From Actinomadura_C alba (GTDB lineage Bacteria > Actinomycetota > Actinomycetes > Streptosporangiales > Streptosporangiaceae), in NCBI RefSeq assembly GCF_039530285.1, contig NZ_BAAAOK010000009.1, positions 310,001 through 374,000 on the forward strand: a stretch of 64,000 nucleotides of DNA, written 5' to 3'. Below the pieces are notes generated by a model, which worked only from the letters and a program-made list of their open reading frames with translations, had not been told where the DNA came from and ran no database searches. Positions 34,612-42,934 of the stretch are shown in pieces; position 1 is the stretch's first letter, and each line of letters starts with the position of its first letter. The translations under genes and the position numbers were made by a program.

Positions 34612-34626
34612 CGATAACGGTTTTCA
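34612..34626 (+). promoter_or_regulatory. Zur-like operator before the CobW-like gene
   Basis: CGATAACGGTTTTCA is an imperfect palindrome (GATAAC/GTTTTC) close to the actinobacterial Zur box (TGAAAATGATTTTCA type). It lies 22 bp before the GTG of the CobW-like gene, where a bound repressor would block the promoter. The surrounding TTTTCATTTTGTTCA is notably AT-rich. Zur control is inferred. Confidence 0.65.
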
Positions 34627-34648
34627 TTTTGTTCATGGAGGTGGACAC

Positions 34649-35800
34649 GTGTCCGTCCCTGTCGTCGTCGTCTCCGGGTTCCACGGCCCGGCCCGCACCG
34701 CCGTCGTCGACCGGCTGCTGCGGGAACACCCCCGCTCGCTCGCGATCCACCACGACCTGCGCGGCGTCACCACCGGGCTCGTCGTACGGATCGTCCGCGA
34801 CGCCGCCATGGTGGTGGAGCACGCCGTCGTCCGCCTGGACCACGGCTGCGCGACGTGCACGATCCGCGAGGACCTCATCCGGCAGTTGCGACGGCACGCC
34901 GCTCACGCGCGCACGCTCATCGTGGATCTGTGGGACTGCGTGGAACCCCGATCGGTCGCCGAGGCACTGGACCGCACCGACCTGGGCGAGGAGCTCCGGC
35001 TCACCGCCGTCCTGGTCGCGCTGGACGCCGAACTGACGCCCACCGACGTCTGCCGAGGCGAGCGGCTGGCCGACATCGGCAGATCCGGCGCCGTCGGCGA
35101 CGACCGCCGCCTGGCCGAGGTGCTGACCCGGCAGATCGAGTACGCCACCGCGCTAGTGCTCCCCGAGGTGCTGCCGCCGCCGCTGCCGAGCGTGACCGAC
35201 GACGACCTCGATCTCTGCCGTGAGGTGCTCGACCATCTCGCCCCCATGACGCCGGTCACGATGCCCGGCGAGTCGCCGCCGGCCTTCTCGCACGCCACGC
35301 TCTGCACGCGAGAGCTCGCCGCGCGCGTCGACCAGCCCACGGCGCAACTGCCCTGCGACAGGCACACGCCCGCGGCGGACACCGTGGTCTGGCGCCGGAC
35401 CCGTCCACTGCATCCCCTGCGCTTCTTCGACGCCATGGACCGCCTCGCCGCCGAGTCGATCCGCAGCCGGGGCCGGTTCTGGCTCGCCAACCGGCCCGAC
35501 CGGCTGCTCGCCTTGGAGGCGGTGGCCGGCGTCGTGACGGTCCAGGACACCGGCCCGTGGCTGGCCGCACTGCCCGAGGCGGCCTGGGAGATGGTGCCGC
35601 CGGCCCGCCGGGTCGCGGCCGCCCTCGACTGGTCGGCCGGCCACGGCGATCGCGTCCAGCATCTCGTCTTCACCGGGCCCGGCCTGGACCGTGACCGCCT
35701 CCACGCCGAGCTCGACTCGTGCCTGCTGGATCCAGACGAACCGGCGGTGGGCCTCGACGACCCCTTCGCCGACCTCCTCAACGTCAGGGAGGCCGGGTGA
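34649..35800 (+). CDS. CobW/COG0523-family protein (putative zinc chaperone) with degenerate P-loop
   Basis: 383 residues from GTG 34649, with GGAGG 7 nt upstream. The layout is of the G3E GTPase family: LDHGCATCTIREDLI corresponds to the metal-binding GCxCC motif (one Cys lost: GCATC), and the C-terminal CobW domain includes RTRPLHPLRFFDAMD, SRGRFWLANRP and HLVFTGPGLDRDRL. The Walker A position reads SGFHGPARTAVV, without the GKT lysine, so GTP hydrolysis may be impaired. Such variants occur among Zur-regulated actinobacterial COG0523 proteins. Zinc supply under limitation is inferred from the Zur-like box. A hairpin follows the stop. Confidence 0.85.
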   Translation: MSVPVVVVSGFHGPARTAVVDRLLREHPRSLAIHHDLRGVTTGLVVRIVRDAAMVVEHAVVRLDHGCATCTIREDLIRQLRRHAAHARTLIVDLWDCVEPRSVAEALDRTDLGEELRLTAVLVALDAELTPTDVCRGERLADIGRSGAVGDDRRLAEVLTRQIEYATALVLPEVLPPPLPSVTDDDLDLCREVLDHLAPMTPVTMPGESPPAFSHATLCTRELAARVDQPTAQLPCDRHTPAADTVVWRRTRPLHPLRFFDAMDRLAAESIRSRGRFWLANRPDRLLALEAVAGVVTVQDTGPWLAALPEAAWEMVPPARRVAAALDWSAGHGDRVQHLVFTGPGLDRDRLHAELDSCLLDPDEPAVGLDDPFADLLNVREAG

Positions 35801-35824
35801 GGCCCCGGGTCCGCGTCCGGGGCC
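35801..35824 (+). terminator. Hairpin after the CobW-like gene
   Basis: GGCCCCGG-GTCCGCGT-CCGGGGCC, a perfect 8-bp GC stem immediately after the stop codon. It lacks a T-run, as is common for actinomycete terminators. Confidence 0.55.
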
Positions 35825-35929
35825 GCGCATCGGGTGCGCCGTGAGGCGAGGGGTGGCGGGCGGCGCGGCGGAAGGCGATATCGTCATTTGCGCCCATGCG
35901 GGCCACAGGCGTACGGAAGGGGGTAGCCG

Positions 35930-36238
35930 ATGACCACCGATGTCACGGTCACCGACGCTGAGAGCGGCAGCCGTTTCGAGGCGCGCGTTGATGGCGAGCT
36001 CGCCGGATTCGCCGAGTACATGCGCACGGACCGCCTGGTCGTCTACCCGCACACCGAAGTCGATCCCGCCTACGAGGGCCGTGGCGTGGGCAGCGCGCTG
36101 GCCCGTGCGGCGCTGGACGACGCACGCCGCCGCGACCTGCCGGTGCTGGCCACCTGCCCGTTCATCAGCGGCTGGATGAGCCGTCACCCGGAATACCAGG
36201 ACCTCGCCTACCAGAACCGCAGCAAGGTCACCGACTGA
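35930..36238 (+). CDS. GNAT-fold N-acetyltransferase-like protein (YjdJ/COG2388)
   Basis: 102 residues, short single-domain GNAT. The acetyl-CoA loop is seen in HTEVDPAYEGRGVGSALARA, and LPVLATCPFISGWMSRHPEYQ is the C-terminal signature of the COG2388 subgroup. AAGGGGG a few bases upstream supports ATG 35930. Substrate unknown. It may be a free unit after the hairpin at 35801, convergent with the PLP-enzyme gene. Confidence 0.88.
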   Translation: MTTDVTVTDAESGSRFEARVDGELAGFAEYMRTDRLVVYPHTEVDPAYEGRGVGSALARAALDDARRRDLPVLATCPFISGWMSRHPEYQDLAYQNRSKVTD

Positions 36239-36364
36239 CTCCACCGGACGGGACGGCCACGGCGGACCGGACGGCGCTCCACGTGGCACGGCCGCCACGC
36301 AGGCACAGCCGCCCCGTACGGCACACTCGCCCCGCAAAGCACAGCCGCCCCGCAGGGCACGGGC

Positions 36365-37741
36365 TCAGAACAGCGTCCGCGCCGCTCCGATCAGCCCACG
36401 GTCGGCGTCGACCACGGGGATGAGCCGCCACTTGTCGAACGTGGTGCAGGCGTGCGAGATCCCAAAGCCGACCAGGTCGCCGACCTGGAGCTCCAGCGGC
36501 GCCGGCTCCGCCGCGTCGAGTGGCTCCAGAAAGGCGTGCTGATCGTTCAGCGCCGTCACCCTCACCGCGGGCGCCGGCTCGATCGTGGTCTCGCCGCACC
36601 GGATGACGTGCTGCGGCACCGGCATGCCCGTGTCGGTGCCGGTATCGCGCTTGCCGAAGTCGACGATCGCCAGGCCCGGCTCCGGTCTGGACAGCACGCG
36701 GGCCCACAGTTCCAGCGCGGGCCTCAGCTCGAGGGGCTCGCAGCGGTACGCCATCAGCCGCCGGTAGTCCTGCATGGCCACGGAGTCGTGCGCGACGTAA
36801 CAGCCGCTGCGCAGCACCGGTCTGATCGGGCGGCCGGCCCGCCACCGTACGTCGAAGACGTCCCGTACCAGCTCGAAGTAGGCACTGCCGCCGGCGGTGA
36901 CGATGAAGTCCTCGCCCTCGTGGAGACCGTCCTCATGGAGACCGTCCTCGTGCAGGCCGAGGGCGAACACGCTGTCGGCGGCGTCCCGCATCGCCCGCAG
37001 GTAGGTCTCGACCTCGTCGAGGTCCTCGGGCCGGAACGACCCGCCGATGAGACCCTCATAACCGCCGACCCCGGCCAGGCGGAGCCATCGCGACCGGCCG
37101 ACCCGCTCGGCCAGCCGCACCACGTCCGCCACGTCCCGCAGCCCGGCGCGGCCGCCGGCCCTTCCGAGCTCCACGATCACCGGCAGGGGCCTCCGCTGCC
37201 CCCTGGCGTCGAGTGCCTCTTCCAGCACCCGGACGCCCGCCTCCGAATCGGCATAGCAGTAACCGGTGAAGCCGTCCTCGTCATCGAGTTGCCCACCCAG
37301 CCACGAGACCGCCGCCGGGTCGACCAGCTCATTGGCGATCAGTATTCGCGGCACGCCGACGGCGCGCAGCGCCCTCGCCTGGGTCACCGTCGCGACCGTG
37401 ACGGCCCACGCACCGCCGTCCAATTGCCGGCCGATGATCTCCGGCGACATGGTCGTCTTCACGTGCGGTGACAGGGAAAGGCCCGACTCGTCGCACATGC
37501 CCTGGAGCGCGCGCACATTGTGATCCATCGCGGCCGAGTCGAGCAGCAGCACCGGGGTCAGGAATCCACCGGCCGCCAGCCGCAGGTTTCCGCGCAGCTC
37601 GCCCACCGGCCGGCCCACTGCGTGGGCGGGGAAGCCCTTGTGGTGAGCCTGGACGACGACGTCGGCGCCCTCCGGGAGCGGGCCGCCGTACCTCATGAAC
37701 GCCCCGCCTTCCGGTGCCGCCTGGGCGGGTCGTGCGGTCAT
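36365..37741 (-). CDS. PLP-dependent amino-acid deaminase/D-threonine aldolase-like (alanine racemase fold III)
   Basis: 458 residues. N-terminal alanine-racemase-type barrel with the PLP lysine in SPHVKTTMSPEI, then VELGRAGGRAG and a C-terminal D-serine-dehydratase-like domain whose zinc ligands appear in GISHACTTFDKW. This layout fits D-threonine aldolase/D-serine dehydratase relatives (often annotated amino acid deaminase). Substrate unresolved. An in-frame 15-bp repeat (36921-36950) gives GLHEDGLHEDGLHEGED, absent from typical members. ATG 37741 overlaps the stop of the 75-residue protein upstream; ATG 37696 is a weaker alternative. Confidence 0.82.
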   Translation of the reverse strand: MTARPAQAAPEGGAFMRYGGPLPEGADVVVQAHHKGFPAHAVGRPVGELRGNLRLAAGGFLTPVLLLDSAAMDHNVRALQGMCDESGLSLSPHVKTTMSPEIIGRQLDGGAWAVTVATVTQARALRAVGVPRILIANELVDPAAVSWLGGQLDDEDGFTGYCYADSEAGVRVLEEALDARGQRRPLPVIVELGRAGGRAGLRDVADVVRLAERVGRSRWLRLAGVGGYEGLIGGSFRPEDLDEVETYLRAMRDAADSVFALGLHEDGLHEDGLHEGEDFIVTAGGSAYFELVRDVFDVRWRAGRPIRPVLRSGCYVAHDSVAMQDYRRLMAYRCEPLELRPALELWARVLSRPEPGLAIVDFGKRDTGTDTGMPVPQHVIRCGETTIEPAPAVRVTALNDQHAFLEPLDAAEPAPLELQVGDLVGFGISHACTTFDKWRLIPVVDADRGLIGAARTLF

Positions 37742-37965
37742 CGGCCGTGCTCTTCGGCGAGGCGGAAGTCCCGCAGCCGCTCGCCTTCCAGGACGGCGGT
37801 CAGTTTACGGCCGGGCAGCTCGTCGATCGGCAGGCCGACGTCGTCGGCGATCTCGGCGGCCGGCACCCGTAGCGGCTCCTTCGGGCCGCGCATGGGCGTG
37901 ACGAGCTCGGCCTGGTCGCCCACGGTCAGCAACACGGTGATGGGCACGCGGGTGGATGCGGTCAT
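37738..37965 (-). CDS. Small hypothetical protein coupled to the PLP enzyme
   Basis: 75 residues from ATG 37965 (MTASTRVPITVLLTVG). Acidic, with VPAAEIADDVGLPIDELPGRKLTA in two pieces; no domain recognised. Its TGA overlaps the PLP-enzyme ATG (ATGA), so the two are co-translated. The frame is open upstream to 38181, but that part is Arg-rich and shadow-like. The 218-bp gap to the divergent phosphatase gene probably holds both promoters. Confidence 0.55.
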   Translation of the reverse strand: MTASTRVPITVLLTVGDQAELVTPMRGPKEPLRVPAAEIADDVGLPIDELPGRKLTAVLEGERLRDFRLAEEHGR

Positions 37966-38183
37966 CGATCCGTCCAATCTCGAGACTTGCGACGAGGGCC
38001 GTCTTACGAGCGAACGTCTGCCTGGTCCATGGCGGATTCTTCCATGCCGGGCGGCCCGAACCCCGTCGCGGCGTTCGGCCCCACGGGTCGCGCCGAGGTG
38101 TCGGTGCCGCCTGCGCGGGTAGGAGCAGCCCGGTGGTCGGGTCGGGCCGTACGGCACCCTGGATCGGACGGAGACCCGCACTG

Positions 38184-39479
38184 ATGGCGAACTTCTCGGA
38201 CCCGGCAGTCTCCGGCGACTCCGCCGGCGCGTTCGACGGGGCCAATGCGGTCGAGCGGGTGATGGCGGGCCTGCTCGAGGACGCGCACCTCATGCCGCTG
38301 GAAGCGCTGGCCGACACATTCGGTGAGCGGGCGCGCCCTCTCGGTGTGCTGCAGCTGGACGTCTACCTCGCCGATCTGCAGCAGCGACATCTGCGGCGGC
38401 TGCCGTCCAAGCGGCGGGACGGGCCGGATGAACCGCCCGCGACGTTGCCCATCGACACGACACTCGCCGGGCGGGCCTTCCAATCGATCACCGTGCACAA
38501 GGTTCAGGACGACGAAGGGCTCTATCGCCTCTGGGTCCCCGTCCTCGATGGCACCGAGCGCCTGGGCGTGCTCGAACTGATCGTCACCGACGTCGGCGAG
38601 GCGACGCTGCGCCGGTGCCGGATGCTGGCCTCGCTCGCCGCACTGGTGATCGTCAGTAAGAGCGCGTACAGCGACGTGTACTCCCAGGTACAGCGCACCC
38701 GCCTGTTGGCGATGCAAGCCGAGATGGAATGGGCCTTCATGGCCCCGCCGACCTTCGCCACCGAGCGGGTTCTCGTGGCGGCGGCATTGGAGCCGGCGTA
38801 CGAGGCGGGCGGTGACGCCTACGACTACTCGCTGCTCGGTGACCGGCTGAGTGTGGCGGTCATCGACGCGGCCGGCCATGATCTGACCGCCGGACTGATC
38901 GCCAGTGTCGCCATGGCCGGTTGTCGCAACACCCGCCGGTCGGGCGGTGACCTGCTCGACCTGGTCGACTGCGTCGATCATGCGATCGCCGGTCAGTTCG
39001 ACGAATCCCGGTTCGCCACCGCGCTGATCTGTGAGCTGGACATCGCGACCGGTCTCCTGACGTGGGTCGTGTGCGGCCATCCGCCTCCCCTGCTCATCCG
39101 GGAGAACCAGGTGGTCAAGGAACTGGTACGCGAACCGCATCTGCCGCTCGGCATCCGCTGTGGGGACGTCCCGCCAGTGGTCCACAGTGAGCAACTGCAG
39201 CCCGGTGACCGGCTCCTGCTCTACACCGACGGGGTCGTCGAGGGCCGCGGCGCCGACGGGCGGCAGTTCGGTCTCAAGCGGCTCAGTGACTTCGTCATCC
39301 GGAACAGCGCCCGCGGCATGTCCGCACCGGAGACCGTGCGCCGCCTGACCCACGCGGTCGTCGACTATCAGCAGGGCCGGCTCTCCGACGACTCGACGAT
39401 TCTGCTGCTGGAGTGGATGTCCGGTGATGCGGGGCGCCAGTTGACGTTGCGCGGGGACGAGGCCCTCGGGAGCCCCTGA
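38184..39479 (+). CDS. SpoIIE/PP2C-type serine phosphatase with N-terminal sensor domain
   Basis: 431 residues from ATG 38184. Residues 1-165 form a GAF-like region (PLGVLQLDVYLADL, YRLWVPVLDGTERLGVLELIV). The SpoIIE domain (about 195-415) has the metal-binding VAAALEPAYEAGGDAYDYS, VAVIDAAGHDLTAGL, LTWVVCGHPPPLLI, LLLYTDGVVEGR and LSDDSTILLLEW motifs. Such RsbU-like phosphatases release anti-sigma antagonists of the STAS type; a STAS protein (57057-57485) and a GHKL kinase (16634-17164) occur in this window, but a link is speculative. Confidence 0.9.
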   Translation: MANFSDPAVSGDSAGAFDGANAVERVMAGLLEDAHLMPLEALADTFGERARPLGVLQLDVYLADLQQRHLRRLPSKRRDGPDEPPATLPIDTTLAGRAFQSITVHKVQDDEGLYRLWVPVLDGTERLGVLELIVTDVGEATLRRCRMLASLAALVIVSKSAYSDVYSQVQRTRLLAMQAEMEWAFMAPPTFATERVLVAAALEPAYEAGGDAYDYSLLGDRLSVAVIDAAGHDLTAGLIASVAMAGCRNTRRSGGDLLDLVDCVDHAIAGQFDESRFATALICELDIATGLLTWVVCGHPPPLLIRENQVVKELVREPHLPLGIRCGDVPPVVHSEQLQPGDRLLLYTDGVVEGRGADGRQFGLKRLSDFVIRNSARGMSAPETVRRLTHAVVDYQQGRLSDDSTILLLEWMSGDAGRQLTLRGDEALGSP

Positions 39480-39486
39480 GACGCTC

Positions 39487-39511
39487 GTCAGGTCAGGTCA
39501 GGTCAGGTCAG
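39487..39511. repeat. GTCAG pentamer repeat (five copies)
   Basis: Five uninterrupted GTCAG units. The last part holds the stop codon of the convergent ligase gene, so slippage could change its last residues. Confidence 0.8.
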
Positions 39512-40615
39512 GGTCCGAGAGACGGCCGACCGCACCACCATCGCCAGGTCGCCCGTACGTTCGTGGACGGCGCGCTGCAGGTCGGCGCCGGTTCCGCGGC
39601 GCAGCGGCCCACGGAGCAGTTCCCGCACGGTGTCAAGATCTCCGCTCCGCTCCAACGCCGGCGTGACATGTTCCACGAGGGCGCGCAGCACGTCGGCCGC
39701 TGGAGCCGGCCGGTGGCCGACCGGATGCACCAGCTCGCCCCGCAGCCCCGAGCGACCGGCCCGCCACATGGCGAGCCTGAGCACCTCGGTGCGTACGGGA
39801 TCCGGCGGCTCACCCTGGCACCAGGCGGCGGCCGCCGTCTCCACCAGTGCCCTGGCCAGCGCCGCCAGCAGGACGGTGTCGTCGGCGACCAGGCACACGT
39901 CCGCGACCCTGATCTCCACCGTCGGATAGTGCCGGGAGAGCCGGGCGTCGAAGTAGACCATTCCTTCGTCCAGCAGACCGCCCGACCTCAGCATGGCGTC
40001 GACGGTGTCCCGGTAGGCCTTGATCGAATCGAACAGCCCCGTCGGGCCCGCCGAGGGCCACCGGTCCCACAGCTGCTGCCGGAAGCTGGCGTACCGGGTG
40101 TCGCGATCCTGCCAGAACGGGGAATTCGCGGTCAGGGCCAGCAACGACGGCAACCACGGCCGGATGCGGTTGAGCACCCCGACTCCCTCGTCCGGCGACT
40201 CCACGTTCACATGCACATGGCACCCGCAGGTGAGCTGCTCGTCGGCCGTCTGGCCGTACGCGCGGGCCATCCGCAGATACCGGGAGGACGGAGTGACGGA
40301 CGGCCGGACCGCCACCGGCGAGGTGGCCAGCGCCGCGATCTCGGCCCCAACCCCTTGCGCCGCTTCGGATGCGGCCCGCCGCGCGTCGCGGATGCGCCCG
40401 GCGAGTTCGTCCAGGGAGCGGCTCGGCCGGGTGATGGTCTCGAGCTGCTCTCGCTGAAACTCCGCTTCGAGCGCTTCGGCACCGTGACCGTCGTCGCGGT
40501 CCTCCCCAAGGTTCTGGGCGAAGTCGATGACCCCGCCCGCGACCGCGCAAGGAATTCCAGTGTCCGGATCTACGAGTAGTAGTTCCTCTTCCACCCCGAA
40601 ACTTCGCATTTCCAC
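39503..40615 (-). CDS. Carboxylate-amine ligase, GCS2 family (YbdK-like)
   Basis: 370 residues. ATP-dependent glutamate-cysteine ligase 2 fold: FGVEEELLLVD at the start, EFQREQLETIT, CGCHVHVNVES and the metal/ATP-binding FDARLSRHYPTVEIRVADVC are family landmarks. Members form gamma-glutamyl amides with weak Cys ligase activity, and EgtA of ergothioneine synthesis is a distant relative. The actual substrate is unknown and no ergothioneine genes are adjacent. It is convergent with the SpoIIE phosphatase, with stops 23 bp apart around the GTCAG repeat. Confidence 0.9.
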   Translation of the reverse strand: MEMRSFGVEEELLLVDPDTGIPCAVAGGVIDFAQNLGEDRDDGHGAEALEAEFQREQLETITRPSRSLDELAGRIRDARRAASEAAQGVGAEIAALATSPVAVRPSVTPSSRYLRMARAYGQTADEQLTCGCHVHVNVESPDEGVGVLNRIRPWLPSLLALTANSPFWQDRDTRYASFRQQLWDRWPSAGPTGLFDSIKAYRDTVDAMLRSGGLLDEGMVYFDARLSRHYPTVEIRVADVCLVADDTVLLAALARALVETAAAAWCQGEPPDPVRTEVLRLAMWRAGRSGLRGELVHPVGHRPAPAADVLRALVEHVTPALERSGDLDTVRELLRGPLRRGTGADLQRAVHERTGDLAMVVRSAVSRTLT

Positions 40616-40788
40616 AGCTCAGTTGTGCCCACCATGCGCGGGTTACACCTCGATCGCCCGGCACTCGTCGCGTCGGGAAGCCCGCATGAGGACCGTCTCA
40701 CCGTCACCTCACGCCAGGCCCATCTGCGCTCTCCAGCCTAGGCAGCGAGGCCGCGGAGACGCCGCGGCCCTCTCCTCGGGAGGTTGGC

Positions 40789-41388
40789 ATGGTGGCAGTG
40801 CTCCAGCGGTTCCTGCTGGTGCTGGCTCTGGGCTTCGGCCTGTCGGCGGCCGTCGCCGCGGTCACGACCACGACCGGCCTGGGCGGGCCCGGCGTGTCGG
40901 CCGTCGCGCTCGCCGACGATGACGACGACGGCGACGACGACCCCGACGACGACGGAGGTGACGACGACGGTGATGACGGAGGTGACGACGGAGCTGATGA
41001 CGACGACGGCGGAGACGACGACGGCGGCGGCGCCGGCGCCGGCGATGACGACGGTGACGACGACGGCCGCGACGACGACGGCGCCGGCGGAGACGACGGC
41101 GGGCGCGACGACGACGGCAACGGCGGTGGCGCCAAGCCCGCCTCCGACGACGATGACGACGACGACCGGCAGCCGCGCGGTGGCGTCGACACCGGCCTCG
41201 GCGGTGCCCTGGACGATGACGACGACGAGCAGCCGCGTGGCGGCGTCGACACCGGCCTCGGCGGCACGGCGGGCACCGGTTCCGATGGCGAGCTGACCGC
41301 GCTGTCGATCAGCGCGCTCATCGGCGGGTCGCTGCTGACCGGCGGTGGCGTGCTCCTGTGGCTGCGACGGCGCGGCATGGCGAGCTGA
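40789..41388 (+). CDS. Asp/Gly-rich secreted surface protein with C-terminal anchor
   Basis: 199 residues. A signal peptide (VLQRFLLVLALGFGLSAAVAAV) is followed by a long low-complexity region dominated by Asp and Gly, strongly acidic and probably Ca-binding or disordered. A 60-bp duplication (41161-41204 and 41221-41264) repeats QPRGGVDTGLGG. The C-terminus is a hydrophobic helix (LIGGSLLTGGGVLLWL) and a basic RRRG tail, the layout of a sortase sorting signal, though no LPxTG is visible before it. A class F sortase gene follows 2 bp later. Confidence 0.7.
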   Translation: MVAVLQRFLLVLALGFGLSAAVAAVTTTTGLGGPGVSAVALADDDDDGDDDPDDDGGDDDGDDGGDDGADDDDGGDDDGGGAGAGDDDGDDDGRDDDGAGGDDGGRDDDGNGGGAKPASDDDDDDDRQPRGGVDTGLGGALDDDDDEQPRGGVDTGLGGTAGTGSDGELTALSISALIGGSLLTGGGVLLWLRRRGMAS

Positions 41389-41390
41389 CC

Positions 41391-42071
41391 GTGGTCACAT
41401 CGGCTCGAAACCATGGCGGTCGCGAGATCATGATCCTCGCGGCCGCCATGGCGGTCGCCGCGCTCAGTGCTTGTACGGGCGACGGGGTCCCGGCGGCGTC
41501 CGGGCCCCCGGCGGCTCCGGAGACACCGGCGTCCTCGGCAGGCCCCGCGTCTCGAGAGTCGCCGGGATCACCGGGCGGAACGGCGGCGCCGGCCTCCTCG
41601 AAGCCCGTGCGGCCGTCTGCGTCCGGCCGGGACGCCGCGGCCCCGGAACGGGTCCGCATCCCGGCGATCGGCGTGTCGGCGCGGATCATCTCGCTGCCGA
41701 TCGACCGATCCGGGAGGCTCGTCGCGCCGAAGGCGTTCGACGTGGCCGGCTGGAACGAGGCGGGGCCGGAGCCCGGCGAGAACGGCACCGCCGTCATCGC
41801 CGGGCACGTCGACTCACGCAGCGGCCCGGCGGTCTTCTTCCGTCTTCGCGATCTGCGCCGGGGCGACCGGGTCGACGTCGACCGGGTGGACGGCAGCACC
41901 GCCCGGTTCTCGGTGACCCGGATCGCCCGCTACCGGAAGACCGGGGTGCCCGCCGGGGTCTATCGGGCCACGCCGGGCCCGGAGCTCCGGCTCGTCACCT
42001 GCGGCGGCGCGTTCGACCGCGGCCGCGGCAGCTACCGCGACAACATCGTCGTCTACGCCGTCGAGCGCTGA
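41391..42071 (+). CDS. Class F sortase
   Basis: 226 residues from GTG 41391 (ATG 41430 also possible). The N-terminal hydrophobic segment MILAAAMAVAALSAC ends in a lipobox-like LSAC, so it may be lipid-anchored rather than simply membrane-spanning. A Pro/Ser-rich linker follows. The catalytic domain has RIPAIGVSARI, His in IAGHVDS, Cys in LVTCGG and Arg in GSYRDNIVVYA, as in class E/F actinobacterial sortases. It directly follows the Asp-rich protein and is its likely partner. A strong hairpin about 100 bp downstream ends the unit. Confidence 0.85.
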   Translation: MVTSARNHGGREIMILAAAMAVAALSACTGDGVPAASGPPAAPETPASSAGPASRESPGSPGGTAAPASSKPVRPSASGRDAAAPERVRIPAIGVSARIISLPIDRSGRLVAPKAFDVAGWNEAGPEPGENGTAVIAGHVDSRSGPAVFFRLRDLRRGDRVDVDRVDGSTARFSVTRIARYRKTGVPAGVYRATPGPELRLVTCGGAFDRGRGSYRDNIVVYAVER

Positions 42072-42117
42072 TCGCGACGTGGCGACGCCTCAGCGGGCAG
42101 GACGCCCGGTTCTTCCG

Positions 42118-42273
42118 GCGCCCTGCCCGCCCGAGTGCCCCGCCCGCGTGTTGCCGGACCGTTCTTCCACGAATAAATGCATGATCACGGCCGGAGTTTC
42201 TCCGCCGTGATCATGCATTTATTCGCGGTCCGTCGACGCCTCGAGCGCCCTGCCCGCCCGAGTGCCCCGCCCG
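42118..42273. repeat. 29-bp direct repeats flanking the terminator hairpin
   Basis: The 29-bp sequence beginning GCGCCCTGCCCGCCCGAG and ending CCCCGCCCG occurs identically at 42118-42146 and 42245-42273, 127 bp apart, enclosing the long palindrome at 42170-42225. A direct repeat around a palindrome could mark an insertion or a replication slip. Confidence 0.8.
42170..42225. terminator. Very strong bidirectional hairpin terminator
   Basis: Arms 42170-42196 and 42200-42225 pair over 26 bp with one bulged C and a TTT loop. The outer stem is AT-rich (CGAATAAATGCATGATCACG), the inner part GC-rich. It lies between the convergent sortase and response-regulator genes, so it can stop transcription from both sides. 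Confidence 0.85.
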
Positions 42274-42274
42274 G

Positions 42275-42934
42275 TCAGGCGCGAAGTCGGTAGCCCATGC
42301 CGCGGACGGTCTGGATCACATCGGCGCCCAGCTTCCGCCGCAGATAGCCGATGTAGACGTCCACGACGTTCGAACCGGGATCGTGGCTGACGCCCCAGAC
42401 CCGGTCGAGTATCTGCTCCCGGCTGAGCACCTGGCCCGGGTGCCGCAGGAACGTCTCGGCGAGCAGGAACTCACGTGCGGTCAGTTCGGCCTCCTGGCCA
42501 GCCACGGTCGCGCGGCGCGCCACGAGGTCGAGCCGGACCGCTCCGGCCTCCAGCACGGTCGACGCCGGCGCTCCCCGGTCGCGCAGCCTGGCCCGTACCC
42601 GGGCGAGCAGTTCCTCGAAGCTGAACGGCTTGGTGACGTAGTCGTCGGCACCGAGATCGAGGCCGGCGACACGGTCGGCGACCCCGTCCCGCGCGGTGAG
42701 CACGATCACCGGCAACCGCTCGCCGCGCGACCGGACCTGCCCCAGCCCGGCGAGGCCGTCCTGACCGGGCAGCCCGAGATCGAGGATGAGCAGGTCGAAG
42801 TCGTCGTCGCGGGCATAGGCCACGACGTCCACGCCGTTGTCGATCACGGTCGTGGAGTAGCCGGCCGCCCGCAGGCCCTTCTCCAGGAACGAGGCGATGC
42901 GCGGCTCGTCCTCGGCGATCAGCACCCGGTTCAC
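42275..42934 (-). CDS. OmpR-family response regulator
   Basis: 219 residues. The receiver domain has acidic pocket AEDEP, phospho-acceptor Asp in LLILDLGLPG, Thr in VLTARD and Lys in VTKPFSF. The C-terminal winged helix has LTAREFLLAETFLRHPGQVL, VDVYIGYLRRKLG and TVRGMGYRLR. It overlaps the kinase gene at 42931-42934 (ATGA), forming a two-component pair transcribed kinase-last or regulator-last depending on promoter: here the kinase is upstream. Target genes unknown; the Asp-rich and envelope genes nearby are candidates. Confidence 0.93.
   Translation of the reverse strand: MNRVLIAEDEPRIASFLEKGLRAAGYSTTVIDNGVDVVAYARDDDFDLLILDLGLPGQDGLAGLGQVRSRGERLPVIVLTARDGVADRVAGLDLGADDYVTKPFSFEELLARVRARLRDRGAPASTVLEAGAVRLDLVARRATVAGQEAELTAREFLLAETFLRHPGQVLSREQILDRVWGVSHDPGSNVVDVYIGYLRRKLGADVIQTVRGMGYRLRA

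Noticed and set aside
37966..38181. N-terminal extension of the 75-residue protein
   Set aside because: The added residues are Arg/Pro/Gly-rich shadow sequence and would cross the divergent promoter region of the phosphatase gene.
40704..41414. Ser/Pro-rich minus-strand frame opposite the Asp-rich protein
   Set aside because: It is the mirror of the GAC repeat; the + strand version has a signal peptide, an anchor and a downstream sortase.
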